Assembly (NCBI GenBank): GCA_020205615.1
Contig: CM035171.1
Coordinates: 124,686,161 to 124,750,160 of the forward strand
Reading direction: 5' to 3'
Origin: Panax quinquefolius
Taxonomy: Eukaryota; Streptophyta; Magnoliopsida; Apiales; Araliaceae
DNA: 64,000 nucleotides
Part shown: piece by piece, positions 12,516 through 23,212 of the stretch
How the letters are laid out: each line of letters opens with the position of its first letter
How positions within the stretch are numbered: position 1 is the stretch's first letter
Position numbers and translations under genes: made by a program
The notes under the pieces: generated by a model
Told to the model about the DNA's origin: nothing
Seen by the model: the letters and a program-made list of their open reading frames with translations, nothing else
Databases searched by the model: none

Positions 12516-12740
12516 AGTGAATATGCAGTAGGAGTAGTATCTGATGCTTCTTGTTCTAGTAGCTATTCAAAGAAATCTTGTATCTCTCCAAATTTGATCC
12601 CCTCATTGCAAATTACAGTGGCTTGTCTATACAAAATCATCTTCCCCAATAAAAACCAGCTTCTAATCACAATCACATGGTGCAAAAACAACAAGTCCCA
12701 AGGCCTAAACATAACCTTAGGGAAACTTCCCGAACAACAC
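12516..12740 (+). pseudogene. Fragment resembling the N-terminus of a DUF868 plant protein
   Basis: An open frame of about 75 codons reads SEYAVGVVSDASCSSS, then ITVACLYKIIF and LLITITWCKNNKSQGLNITL. The pattern of an acidic/Val start, a Ser-rich stretch, a CxY segment and then ITxTWCKN...GLNI is what I know from the start of plant DUF868 proteins, whose function is unknown. There is no ATG at the expected start. After about 12740 the likeness ends, although the frame stays open to 12860. Family members are about 280-300 aa, so only about a quarter is present. It is probably a truncated or captured gene copy. Recognition is by eye and needs a protein search. Confidence 0.45.
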
Positions 12741-12860
12741 ACCACACACCTGGTCATGAGAGAAGCGATGATCCACTTTGCAAGTCGGTTTCCAACTTGC
12801 AAGTATAAATCAATGACTCTCGAACAAATGATGGCTCACGCATTTTTCTCATCAAATTAA

Positions 12861-14689
12861 GGGGCAATTTGGGATTTAAGGTATATAAATATTCGAAGCA
12901 TAAAAATAATATTGCACAAATTAAGGGTCACGACAATGCATGGAATCTACTACCCAAAGCCTAGAAGAAATAAGTTACTACCTAATCACGTAAATGTGAT
13001 TTTTTCAATGTCCATCACAACATCCAAAATGAAAAGGAAAAAAGCAGGTCAAAACAAGTTGGAAAATGTGATTATAAACACATAATTAAAAATATACTAC
13101 TCGAGAAACACGAAGCCTCCTTAAGGAATCTATTCAATGTCTATAAAACTATATAATACTCGATTATTTTATATGCTTCTTTTCTTCACTAATTTATTAG
13201 TGAACTTAAGAAGAGATAGCAAATATCACCGTAAAGTACCAACAAATAGCAAATATCATCGCAAATATCACTATAAGTACCAAAATTGGAATATCTCTAG
13301 TAAAGTAAGTTTTGTATAACCCATACAACCAAGTAAACCTCATATCACAAACCTCTCTAAATGCTTGCAAAACATAAGATAGGATGGTAATTATCTATCT
13401 AATCATATCTATTAGTCTCTTAATGTACAATCATGCCACCCTACTTTACAAAGATCCTCCGAACCACCTCGGCCTCTAGTTTCCAAGTTAATAACTAACA
13501 AAGAATAACCATATCATGACTAAAATAATAATATTCCAATCCAGAATCCAATATGTATTCAAATTTTTAAAGAATTAATAAAGCTATAAATTGTGAACCG
13601 GAAGATAAACTACGATTTGCAAGACAATCGAAGTGCACAATGTATAAACCAATATAAAAACTCCACTTACCCGTAAAAAATGCTAGTGTAATCAAGTTTC
13701 AATTTCTCAAATACTAAATCACGGCCTAAAACTGGATCCGCACTAATTCTTCCTTTTGAAAACTTATCTAAGACTCCTTTGACAATCAAGTAAAAATTTA
13801 GGGCTTGTTAGATGGAGGAGAGAAATAGAGAAATCATATCAACTTAGGGTTAAATATAAATTGAAGATTGAAATTACCCGCTCAAATAGTTTCAAAATGA
13901 AAGAATGCTTTCAAGCCGGGACGGAGAGATGGAGTGAGACGAAGAATTTTAAAGCGGACGTGAGAGATGCGATGACAAGAGATGTAGTGAGATCGGAAGA
14001 GATTTGGGGCGACTAAGAATTTAACATTGATCGATCGACTAAGAAGTTTAATGTTGATTTGGACAAGAATCATCATATATTGATTTGGGGAAAATATGGG
14101 AGGGATGTATGCGGCACCAAACCAAAAGCTATTATCTATGACTCTTATCGACATTTATTACACCGAATTCTAATGTAAAGTTGAGTTAATTTTTCCGAGT
14201 CACGATCGACGCACACACTCTTGGTATTGTAAAGTTAAGTTAAGTTTTATTGATTTTTTTATGGTTTGAACTAATTAAAAATAAAATTAAATAATTCAAA
14301 AGTCTTTCTTAAAGCCCTCTTAAATTGTTATTTAACCGAATGTTAAATACAATATCAAAAATAAAGTTACTTTAAATTAATCTCCAAAAGACTTTTTGGA
14401 TTATTATTATATACTTAAAATAAAATTTAAAGTCTTTTGGATTATTTAATTTTATTTTATTTAACTTTTAACTTATTTATGATCATAAAAATAAATTTTA
14501 ATGGAGAAATTTTAAAATTCAACATAATGTAAAGTTATTTACTTTATAGTTTATTAAAATAAATAGTTGATATTGTAAGTTACTTAAAAAGTGTTATTAA
14601 AATTAAATTTACTATTGTAATAAATTTAAGGTATTTATATTCACCATAATTATATATAAAAATTATTTAAAATAAAATAAGCGACCAAT
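12861..14689. other. AT-rich intergenic stretch, no gene seen
   Basis: Mostly AT-rich DNA. Imperfect repeats of AGCAAATATCA/AAGTACCA type lie at 13200-13290. No coding likeness or element ends were recognised. The 90-codon frame on the - strand at 13882-14154 has no familiar motif. Confidence 0.45.
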
Positions 14690-14976
14690 TTTATCTTTCA
14701 CAAAAAACTTTCGACTAATAATATATAGTGAGTAATAATAATTCCTTCACTAAATAGATTTTTCCTCATAAATTTTCATCATAAATTGGCTCCAAAAATC
14801 TTTCAATCGCCCCAATTTTGTGAGGAAAAAATATAAATTGTGAAGGATATTTCTTTTAATAACTATATCATTACTATATCTTTTTTCCTTCACTGTTCTT
14901 CATTAAATATTTCTCATGTGAAGGAATAAATTCCTTCACAAAATTTCTTTCATTAGAGGCTATTTTTGGTGTAGTG
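14690..14976. mobile_element. End of a CACTA-like non-autonomous element
   Basis: The right end reads TTTTTGGTGTAGTG at 14976, the reverse complement of a CACTACACCAAAAA terminus. Inside are several direct and inverted copies of GTGAAGGAA/TTCCTTCAC (near 14742, 14841, 14887, 14920 and 14930), typical of CACTA subterminal repeats. The left terminus was not found, so the start is approximate. Confidence 0.45.
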
Positions 14977-15983
14977 ATATAATTAAGATAATTGGGACAT
15001 AATTAAAATTATTTAAGATGAACATATGTTGAATTTGTAGAAGGACATATGTCAATATATAGTGACATATAATGTGATTTAGTATATATAATAGATATTG
15101 AAACGGAAGAAGTATCAAATTATTAGGGATGAAATGAGATAAAGGCAGAGACCTACGGGCGGGGTGGGCCGGTGTGGCCCCAAATTACCACCGCTTCACG
15201 ACGTGACGCCTTCTTATTCTGCTTGAGCTGCATGGACAACAACACCAGGTCCCCAGCTCCCCTCAATTAATTCAATTCTCACTCATTTTTCTGGTGAAAA
15301 ATACTACTATAATTTTATTAGTACTATTATTATTATTATCATTATTTGCATTATTTTGGAATTGGATGAAGAAAATCATGAATACTGGCATAGAGAGAAA
15401 AATAAATGTTGCATACATATATGTATGTATGTGTTAGTAGTATGTATGTACATATATAATTATAGCTAGCTAGCATCAAATAATTGAAGAAAAGGAACTA
15501 CAACTGCCTCGAATTTTTTTATATACTCTAGTGGTATAATATATACTAATTAATAAACAACAAAAAGGTACTGCAGTCAGAGAAGCATTGAAGCTAAATA
15601 GGCATTTGGTCCATATATGGATTGATTGTTTTCTTCTCTTTTACTTCTCTCCATCTCCAGATTTTAGCTGTCTCAATATTATATATACACTTTATGCTTT
15701 TCCTCTTAATTGGTTGCCTGTTTCTAAAGGGGAGGTAATGAAGAACTAATAAAATTCTTCTATTTTTCAATTATATTAATTTCAATTATTTTCTTGTTCC
15801 CTCGAGAAGGATTTGAAAAAGAAAACTGAAGTACTTACTTCTCAAATCTTCATGTGGGTGATGGTAATTTTGGTCAAATATTGTTGTTTGTAGATTCATT
15901 TGTCTTGAAGAGTATATATATACAAGAGAGAGGAGGTAGCCAAAGTTAGCTAGCTGCATAAAGATCGATCGAGAGATTAGTTG
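14977..15983 (+). promoter_or_regulatory. Upstream region of IDD gene 1
   Basis: About 1 kb of AT-rich DNA before the first ATG. A TATA-like run (TATATATATA, 15913-15922) lies about 60 bases before the ATG, which would allow a short leader with GAGAGAGGAGG. A second TATA-like run (about 15680-15690) follows a CT-rich stretch at 15630-15660. Which one is used cannot be told from sequence alone. Confidence 0.4.
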
Positions 15984-16167
15984 ATGAATATGGCTGCCCC
16001 TTCCTCATCAAATCCATTGTTCTTCGGAGCAAGAGAAGAAGACCAAATCCAGATGAAACAACAACTTTCCTCCATACCCACTTCTTCAACTAATCCTACC
16101 TCACAGAAGAAAAAGAGAAATCTTCCAGGAACTCCAAGCAAGTACCTATTAATTAATTATTATTTAC

Positions 16168-16203
<36 letters not shown>

Positions 16204-16220
16204 TGCATCTACTATATATA

Positions 16221-16289
<69 letters not shown>

Positions 16290-16386
16290 CATGGTATGTG
16301 TTATATTTCAATTTTCAAGTAACCCTGCTTCAATATTCTCCTCATCTTGATAATATCATTATGATTTCATCAAAACCCTAGATAAT

Positions 16387-16436
<50 letters not shown>

Positions 16437-17363
16437 TGTTATTGTAGTTTTCTTGAGTAATCCATGAATTGACATCAATATTTTTATTTTATAGTCTTGA
16501 TCGAGTTCATTAATTATTAGCTAGGTACTCAAATTGTTGTGACTTTATTAATTTTGTTTTTTTTTTTTGTAATTTTTGTTTTTATATTTGGCCTTTTGTC
16601 TTAATAACAGATCCAGATGCGGAGGTAATAGCATTATCTCCCAAGACACTAATGGCAACAAACCGGTTCATTTGTGAGGTATGCAACAAAGGGTTTCAGA
16701 GGGAGCAAAACTTACAACTCCACAGAAGAGGACACAACCTACCTTGGAAGCTCAAACAGAAAACTACAAAAGAAGTCAAGAGGAAGGTTTATCTTTGCCC
16801 CGAGCCCACTTGCGTTCACCACGACAGTTCCCGAGCACTAGGAGACCTCACGGGCATCAAGAAACACTACTCGCGAAAGCACGGCGAGAAAAAATACAAG
16901 TGTGAGAAATGCTCTAAGAAATATGCTGTTCAATCCGATTGGAAAGCTCATTCTAAAACATGTGGCACAAGGGAATATAGATGCGATTGTGGTACTCTTT
17001 TCTCAAGGTAATACTACTAGCTTACTACTTCTAATCAATTAATTAGTTTAGACTAATCAAATTTATAACCAATTGGATCCATTTCTTTGTTTTGTTATCT
17101 TGTTCACGCACCATTTAGTTAATTTATTAGGACGGGCTAATTAATTATGTTTCATGTACTAATATTATAATATATTCTTATCCACAATATATCAAGTATC
17201 TTTCTCTGGCATGAATGCCAATGGCTAGAGGTATACTGCTTATACCAGAAGATAATACAAAAAGCTTATGGAAAATGATACTACTAGCAAGTTCAATTTA
17301 TTGGGAACACCGCCCTTGTTACTAGTATAGTATATGATCTTTTGGTATTCACGTGATGTTAAT

Positions 17364-17456
<93 letters not shown>

Positions 17457-19607
17457 TTGTTTGCTGGATTTGTTGTCTTATGTGTTGGCTCCATATACTC
17501 AGGGCTATGCTCTTGCAGGTTCTCTTCTTGTGACAAAAAATGTTAGGGTTATGGGACCGCAGGATGCATGTTCTCTCTTTCTCTTTCTCTTTCTCTTTCT
17601 CTTTCTCTTTCTCTCTCTCTCTCCTCTTGGGGCAGGGATTTCATTAGTATATGATTATGAAATTAGTGTGGAATTAGTTAATAGTCATATTTACATGAAT
17701 GTGGAAATATTCTCTGGTCAACGAACAATTGGTGTTTCTGGCATTTCCGGAGTAATTATGATTAGTCCAAGAAATCTCACTTGCAAATCTTTTACATCAA
17801 ACTAGAAATAATTCTTATGTCGAGTTATAAAAGTTGTCAGCCCTCGAAATGGTAACTATATTGGTTTGTATTTTTATCATTTCAGGCTCCCTTGAAATTT
17901 TAACTTCTTTTTGCTCTATACGTAACACATGCATGTTTACTTTTTCTAATTTTTTCGCTAGTATTTACCTATGTTACATGCACTCATTTTGTTCTTAAAT
18001 ACCTTTGTTTGACACAACTACACTTGAAAGAGTATGTTGTAGAATTTTAGTGTCGAATTTTTTAAAATATTCGTGTCAAATTAATTAGGAACCAAAAGTT
18101 TGTTATAATAATAGATAGGAATCAAAAGTTTGTCCACATATATTAATTGTTGTACTTACATATATAGTGCAATCAATAAATTTGGTGGAGCTAGTTATGC
18201 AGACTATATACATATAAGATTGGACATTATAGACAATAAGTTAGGGTTACATGTTTTTACAGTGGGCCATTCCCCTACCCGTACAGTCACAAGTGCATAA
18301 TATTCTTAGAATTTGAAATATTTCACCAAGACAAGAGACATACATAATTCATCTCCATCTCCATCTCCATCTCCATCTCCATCTCTTAATTTGTCTCTGT
18401 ACATTCTTTTGTCGGGTGACCTAATTAACGCCCAAATTTATTTTTGAAATAATTATTTTTCAGGCGCGATAGTTTCATCACACACCGAGCCTTTTGCGAC
18501 GCACTGGCTCAGGAAAGTGCAAGGCTCCCATCTGGCCTCAACTCAATTGGCAGCCATCTATTTGGTAATAATCACATGAATATGAATTTATCTCAAATTG
18601 GCAACCAAATTCCATTAAACAATAATATGTTAAGGCTTGGCACTGCTGGGGCAGCCAAATTGGAGCAGCTTATTCCTTCCTCAAACTCTTCTCCATTATT
18701 CACTACTCAACAACCTCCACAATCATTGTCTTCATCTCCATTCTTCATGCCACCGGATTCGAACCACGGATTTCAAGAAATGCAAAACAATAAGCCATTT
18801 CATCATCATGGGTTGATGCAACTTCCTGACCTTCAAAGTAACACTAGCAACTCCCCATCTGGCTTCAATCTCAGCTTCTATTCAAGTAGTAATACGACAA
18901 ACAGTATGAATAATAGTGAGAATAATACCAGCAATAATACTGCCAACTTATCATCTTCAAGCTATTTAATGCCAGATCATCAGTTTAACAATGGAAATGG
19001 CGGTGGCCAAGGAACAAATAATATGTTTTCGGGTAACGATCATCATGTGGGTTCAGGCCTCTCTTCTCTTTATAACACTCATGAAAATCAAGCCGCTGCA
19101 CATATGTCTGCAACTGCATTGCTTCAAAAAGCAGCTCAGATGGGCTCTACCACAAGCAACACAAGTGCTTCTTTGTTAAAAGGTCTTGGAAGAAGCTTTA
19201 GTAGTGGAAATAGTGAAAATGAAAATCAACTTCAAGGACTAATGAATTCTCTTGCAAATGGGAACTCTTCTTCGATATTCAGTGGAGGGAATGATCATCA
19301 ACAGGATAGAAACTTTGGAGGGTTTAGTGGGAGTGGAATGAGACTGGAACAGCAGCAGCATCAAAATGGGACAAAATTTGGGAACTTGGAGGAGGCGGCT
19401 AAGATGAATCAGAATTTTTCACTAAGTATTGGAGGATCTGATAGATTGACACTGGATTTTCTAGGCGTTGGAGGAGTGAGAAATATGGGTGGTGGAATAA
19501 TCTCAAAGAGAGAACAGCAGCATGCAGCAGCTGGCATTGGCAGTGGCAGTGGCAGAAGCAACGCCTCACATGCAGGCCATTTGTTTGGAGGTCCGAAATT
19601 GCAGTGA
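15984..19607 (+). CDS. INDETERMINATE DOMAIN (IDD4/IDD5-type) zinc-finger transcription factor, gene 1
   Basis: Exons 15984-16137, 16611-17007 and 18464-19607 give 564 aa. This nuclear, plant-specific transcription factor binds DNA through the ID domain and, as known for the family, works with GRAS proteins such as SHR, SCR and DELLA. Visible parts are a basic KKKR (42-45), then C2H2 finger 1 (C73, C76, H89, H93), finger 2 (C114, C119, H137, H142), C2HC finger 3 (C149, C152, H165, C169) and finger 4 (C176, C178, H191, C195), all intact. The Asn/Ser-rich C-terminus holds MSATALLQKAAQMG (398-411) and TLDFLG (513-518). Family members usually have TRDFLG or TVDFLG there. FFGAREED near the start and LQGLMNSLANG point to IDD4/IDD5. 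The ATG at 15984 is the first in frame. Intron 1 must use a GC donor (A|GCAAGT) to keep frame (GTPNPDAEV); intron 2 is GT-AG. Confidence 0.95.
16138..16610 (+). other. Intron 1 of IDD gene 1, GC-AG type, full of (TA)n
   Basis: 473 nt. The donor is GCAAGT and the acceptor TAACAG. Joining here gives the conserved GTP-N-PDAEVIALSP. The nearby GT at 16142 would shift the frame (KSRCG). It contains three (TA)n arrays, at about 16171-16200, 16222-16287 and 16392-16433. Confidence 0.85.
17008..18463 (+). other. Intron 2 of IDD gene 1, with microsatellites
   Basis: 1456 nt, GT-AG (AAG|GTAATA ... TTTCAG|GCGC). It holds a (TA)n-(GT)n compound array (about 17368-17454), a CTCTTT hexamer array (about 17576-17625) and a CATCTC hexamer array (about 18352-18386). 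Reading frames here come from these repeats. Confidence 0.85.
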
Positions 19608-20629
19608 CTATGAACTTGTGTAGTTAAAAAGAGGTAAGCGGAAGGGACTAGAGAGTAACTGTGATCATCGTTTTATTACTCATTCTGTTCCAAAATTAGA
19701 AATATTTTTGTAAAACGGCAACTTTTAAAATTATTTTAAGATCTCAAAGCATGTCTTCCATCTACTAGAAATGTTGTAGTGGTGACATGGTACTATATTT
19801 GATCTACCTAGAACATATATAAGTAATGTTATGTTAGAAATTTTATTTTATAGTTTAATTAAAATTAAAAATGTATCTCTATATATATATATGTTTTGAA
19901 TCGAAGGACAAAAAAACAAAATATATCTCTAATTTTAAAATAAAAATAGTAGTTCAGTATTTTAATTAGGTTTCCAAGGCATTTTTCCAACTTAACCGTC
20001 TTAATTATCACCTCTTTCTCTCACCCTCTCTCATACGCACACGGACACATTTTTTTTTATTGTTTACTTGTATTCTCATATTTTTTCTATTTCTCATTCA
20101 AAAGTGTAATGGTGGCGTTTACCTCTTAAACTGGTTAATTGGGGGATTAAAACATTGTAATTTGTTGCACAATCAATTTTAATTTGTATCAAAACAGTAT
20201 TTTAACTTTTTTTCAAAAATAAACTCGACTACACAGGTGAAAAAAGTAGGACAGTACTTGATTAAAGGAATATGAACGTGAAAAGAAGCCCCACATTCAC
20301 ATACACATGAGAGACACAAGGACAAGGCAAAATCAGTAATTAATGCATAGGGCGTAATACTAATAAACGCATAATATTAAATCATTAAAATTGATGTGGA
20401 ATTAACAATTTCACAACTTATTTACCTTCATAAGATGGTCTCTTATCATAATAATTAAATAAAATCCAATTAAAAGACTCATCTTTTTCAGAGATTTGGA
20501 GGTTTGACTTTTAAGGACTTAATTCCACAGTGAATTTCTTGTATGGAAGCTTAATTGTCGGCCTAGCTATTGGTCGTTGTGATATTCATAAGAAATAGTT
20601 AAATGTAAAAAAATGACCCTCTGCGCCTA
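19608..20629. other. Downstream flank of IDD gene 1
   Basis: AT-rich. TACTCATTCTGTTCC near 19677 looks like one end of a Stowaway-type MITE, but no matching far end was seen. No gene was recognised. The 3' end of the transcript probably lies in the first few hundred bases. Confidence 0.4.
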
Positions 20630-20643
20630 TAAAAAAAAAAAAA

Positions 20644-20704
<61 letters not shown>
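20630..20704. repeat. Compound microsatellite (A)n-(CA)n-(TA)n
   Basis: A poly-A run, then about 10 CA units, then about 20 TA units directly before the dispersed repeat copy at 20706. Confidence 0.9.
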
Positions 20705-20705
<1 letters not shown>

Positions 20706-20708
<3 letters not shown>

Positions 20709-21237
20709 ACTTTGTTAGGGTTAGAGTTTGTGTTGACTGAGAAGGAGAGAAATTCACGAAAAGTACAGAATTGATTGATTGATTGAAGAGGGGAGAAGAA
20801 TAGGTGAGCAATTAATTACTCCAATGACGCGTGGCAGAACTCCTAGAATCCGGAAACCTTGTTAGGGTAGAAGAGATTCCAAGATATTCAAGCTTCCAAG
20901 TCCAACAAGAGGTCTCAGCTCCAAAAGTCTAAAGTCCAAAAAGAGTCCCCTTCATAGAATTATGAAAGAAGTATTTATAGAGTTTCTAGGAAATGAAGTG
21001 GTCACATGCCATAGCACATGTCTTCAAAGAAATTCCAGAAATACCCTTTAGTCATTAAAATAATGCTCATATCGTCATGTCCTTCTAGTCACCAATCCAA
21101 TCCCTGATCAATCAATTCTCAAAATGAGTCGCCTCCACGAGTCTTCTGCCTCGGAACACGTGGAGGCTTCTCTCGGGTTGAACACATTTATTTTTGATTT
21201 TTTCGCTATTTATTTAAATATATTGTGAACCCTAATT
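20706..21237 (+). repeat. Dispersed ~530 bp repeat, copy 1
   Basis: Starts TTGTACTTTGTTAGGGTT and ends GTGAACCCTAATT. It matches 27746-28264 closely along its whole length in the same direction, with small indels. It includes a TATTTATAGAG TATA-like site near 20970. No coding likeness was seen. At its end it is interrupted by a CACTA terminus (21238). Confidence 0.8.
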
Positions 21238-22300
21238 CACTATAAGGAAAAGCCTTATTTCCGACGAAACATTCCCTCGAAAATAATCTTATTCCGTCGG
21301 AAGTAGATTATTTCCGACGCAATATTCCGTCGGAAATTCGGTCATATATATACGCGTCGGAGATAAGGTCCGTCGCAAATTCCGTCTTACATATCTAATA
21401 TACGACAGACTTATCTCCGACGGAATTTCGTCGAGCATAATCTATTTACGACGGAACAAATACGATGAAATAATATCTTTGAGTATAAGTTTAATTTATT
21501 ATATACGGAAAATTCCCTCGAAAATATGATATTTCTGACTGAAAATTAAAATTTGTTAATAATTATTGAAATTTGGCTGATCATTAAATCCAACGGAAAT
21601 TCCGTCGGAAATAGCTTATTTTGTCGAAAATAACTTCTTTTTTTTAACTATAGATTTTAAAAGTGCAGTTTTCAGGTGTTTAAACCCATTTATGTACTTG
21701 TAACCTGTTTTATCTCAATAAAAACAGTAATATAAACATGTATCACACATTCAAATATTCAACATATTTTATCCCAATACAAACAATAATATAAACATGT
21801 ATCACACATTCAAATATTCAACGTAGCGATAAAAATGATAGCAACACATCAACCAAAATGTAATCTACTAACTGATTATCATCAACATCACTAATTAGCT
21901 AACAATTACAAATATAAGCTAATGTTCCATAAATGATAAACAATATGATTTACAATATACTTATACAGACGCAATTAGACTACAGTATATACAAATGTTC
22001 TACAATAATATGAATACAAATGAACTATAAATTAGTAGTCGTATCATCATCGGAAGAATTTGAGGTGAATGACGATGCTCGTGTAATCGATTGTCGTCCT
22101 CCCGGTAAATCATCGTCGATCGCTTGCAATCGATCACCCCTGTTGATAGAATTAAAAATAAAAATCATTAATTAGTCTGTATATAAGTGAAAATTAAAAA
22201 GATACTATTAATCGAAAATAACATATATAAACATGCAAAATACCCGAGAGAAGTGGGTCGATTTAAAAGCCTCCTCTCAGGAGGTAATCACCATCCGGAA
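21238..22300 (-). mobile_element. CACTA element fragment with left terminus
   Basis: Begins CACTATAAGGAAAAG, a CACTA-type terminus, followed by many direct and inverted copies of TTCCGACGGAA-like subterminal repeats (21260-21630). At 22025-22139 on the - strand is a likely last exon of a transposon gene: a CAACAG acceptor, then GGRQSITRASSFTSNSSDD and a TAG stop. The other terminus was not found; the right limit is approximate. ATT just before the terminus (21235-21237) could be the 3 bp target duplicate. Confidence 0.6.
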
Positions 22301-23180
22301 CATCTACATGCATTGAAGCTAACGTAAACCGCTATATTGCAGTAATCCCGTACTCTCTAATAAATTGAGCTCTCCCTTTTATTTCTCAGTTGCTAGATAA
22401 TTTGTCTGATAATTATATATTGAGAGTGTGAATTGCTGAGTAAGTAAGAAGGAGTAAGATTGTAAGTAGTAGCAATTTAAGCTTCAAGAGGTAACATTTC
22501 TGTTTTATGTTCTTAATTTTGAGTTTTGTTAAAATCTTATAATTGATTGAAATTCTCTGTTAATTGGTATGAAATGGCGTGTCATTGTGTTGTCTGAGTT
22601 TGTATGCATGTCTAGGAGCTCTGCAGTTGGTCTGGTTGCACGTTTAACAATGTTTGTGTTGAGGCTCTATAGAAACAGAGCCATTTTTTTTGCCTCTAGA
22701 CGAAGTGGCGGGGTCGCGCCACTTCTATAGTACAATACTACATGGCTGCGCAGGCTGTCAGTGTTGGAAAATAAATTTTGTTGCTTTATGTTATGATGAG
22801 CATGTTAGTTTGACTTGATTTTAGCTATAAATGCCCCTGCCATGCTAACGTAGGTTGCCTTACTTGTAGTCACTCACTTTAGCTTGTTTTAGTTTGAGTT
22901 TTTCAAGAAAACTTATAAGTTTGGAAAACAAACCTTGTTGCAAACGACCTTACTTGTATTCTGACCTTATGAGCATGTGTAAATAACCTAGATATGTACG
23001 TAAATGAGTTTAACATAAGGCATAAACTTGCTTCGTGTATAATAAGTTTTGTTAGTTTGGTTTTAATGATTTTCAAAAGGAAAACTTGAAGTTTGAAATA
23101 AAAACTTGGTGGACTTGTGACCTTTGGATTCAGAACATTTGAGCATGTTTATGTGACTTAGTTATATACATATAGATATG

Positions 23181-23212
<32 letters not shown>

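Noticed and set aside
12563..12802. 79-codon - strand frame
   Set aside because: Antisense of the DUF868-like fragment.
16140..16146. GT donor at 16142 (GCAA|GTACCT) for intron 1 of gene 1
   Set aside because: It leaves two bases and gives KSRCG instead of NPDAEV, destroying the zinc-finger frame; the GC donor at 16138 keeps it.
16681..16905. 74-codon + strand frame inside exon 2 of gene 1
   Set aside because: Out of frame with the conserved zinc fingers; a shadow.
17240..17805. Open frames across (TA)n/(GT)n in intron 2 of gene 1
   Set aside because: Tyr-Ile and Cys-Val runs come from the microsatellite.
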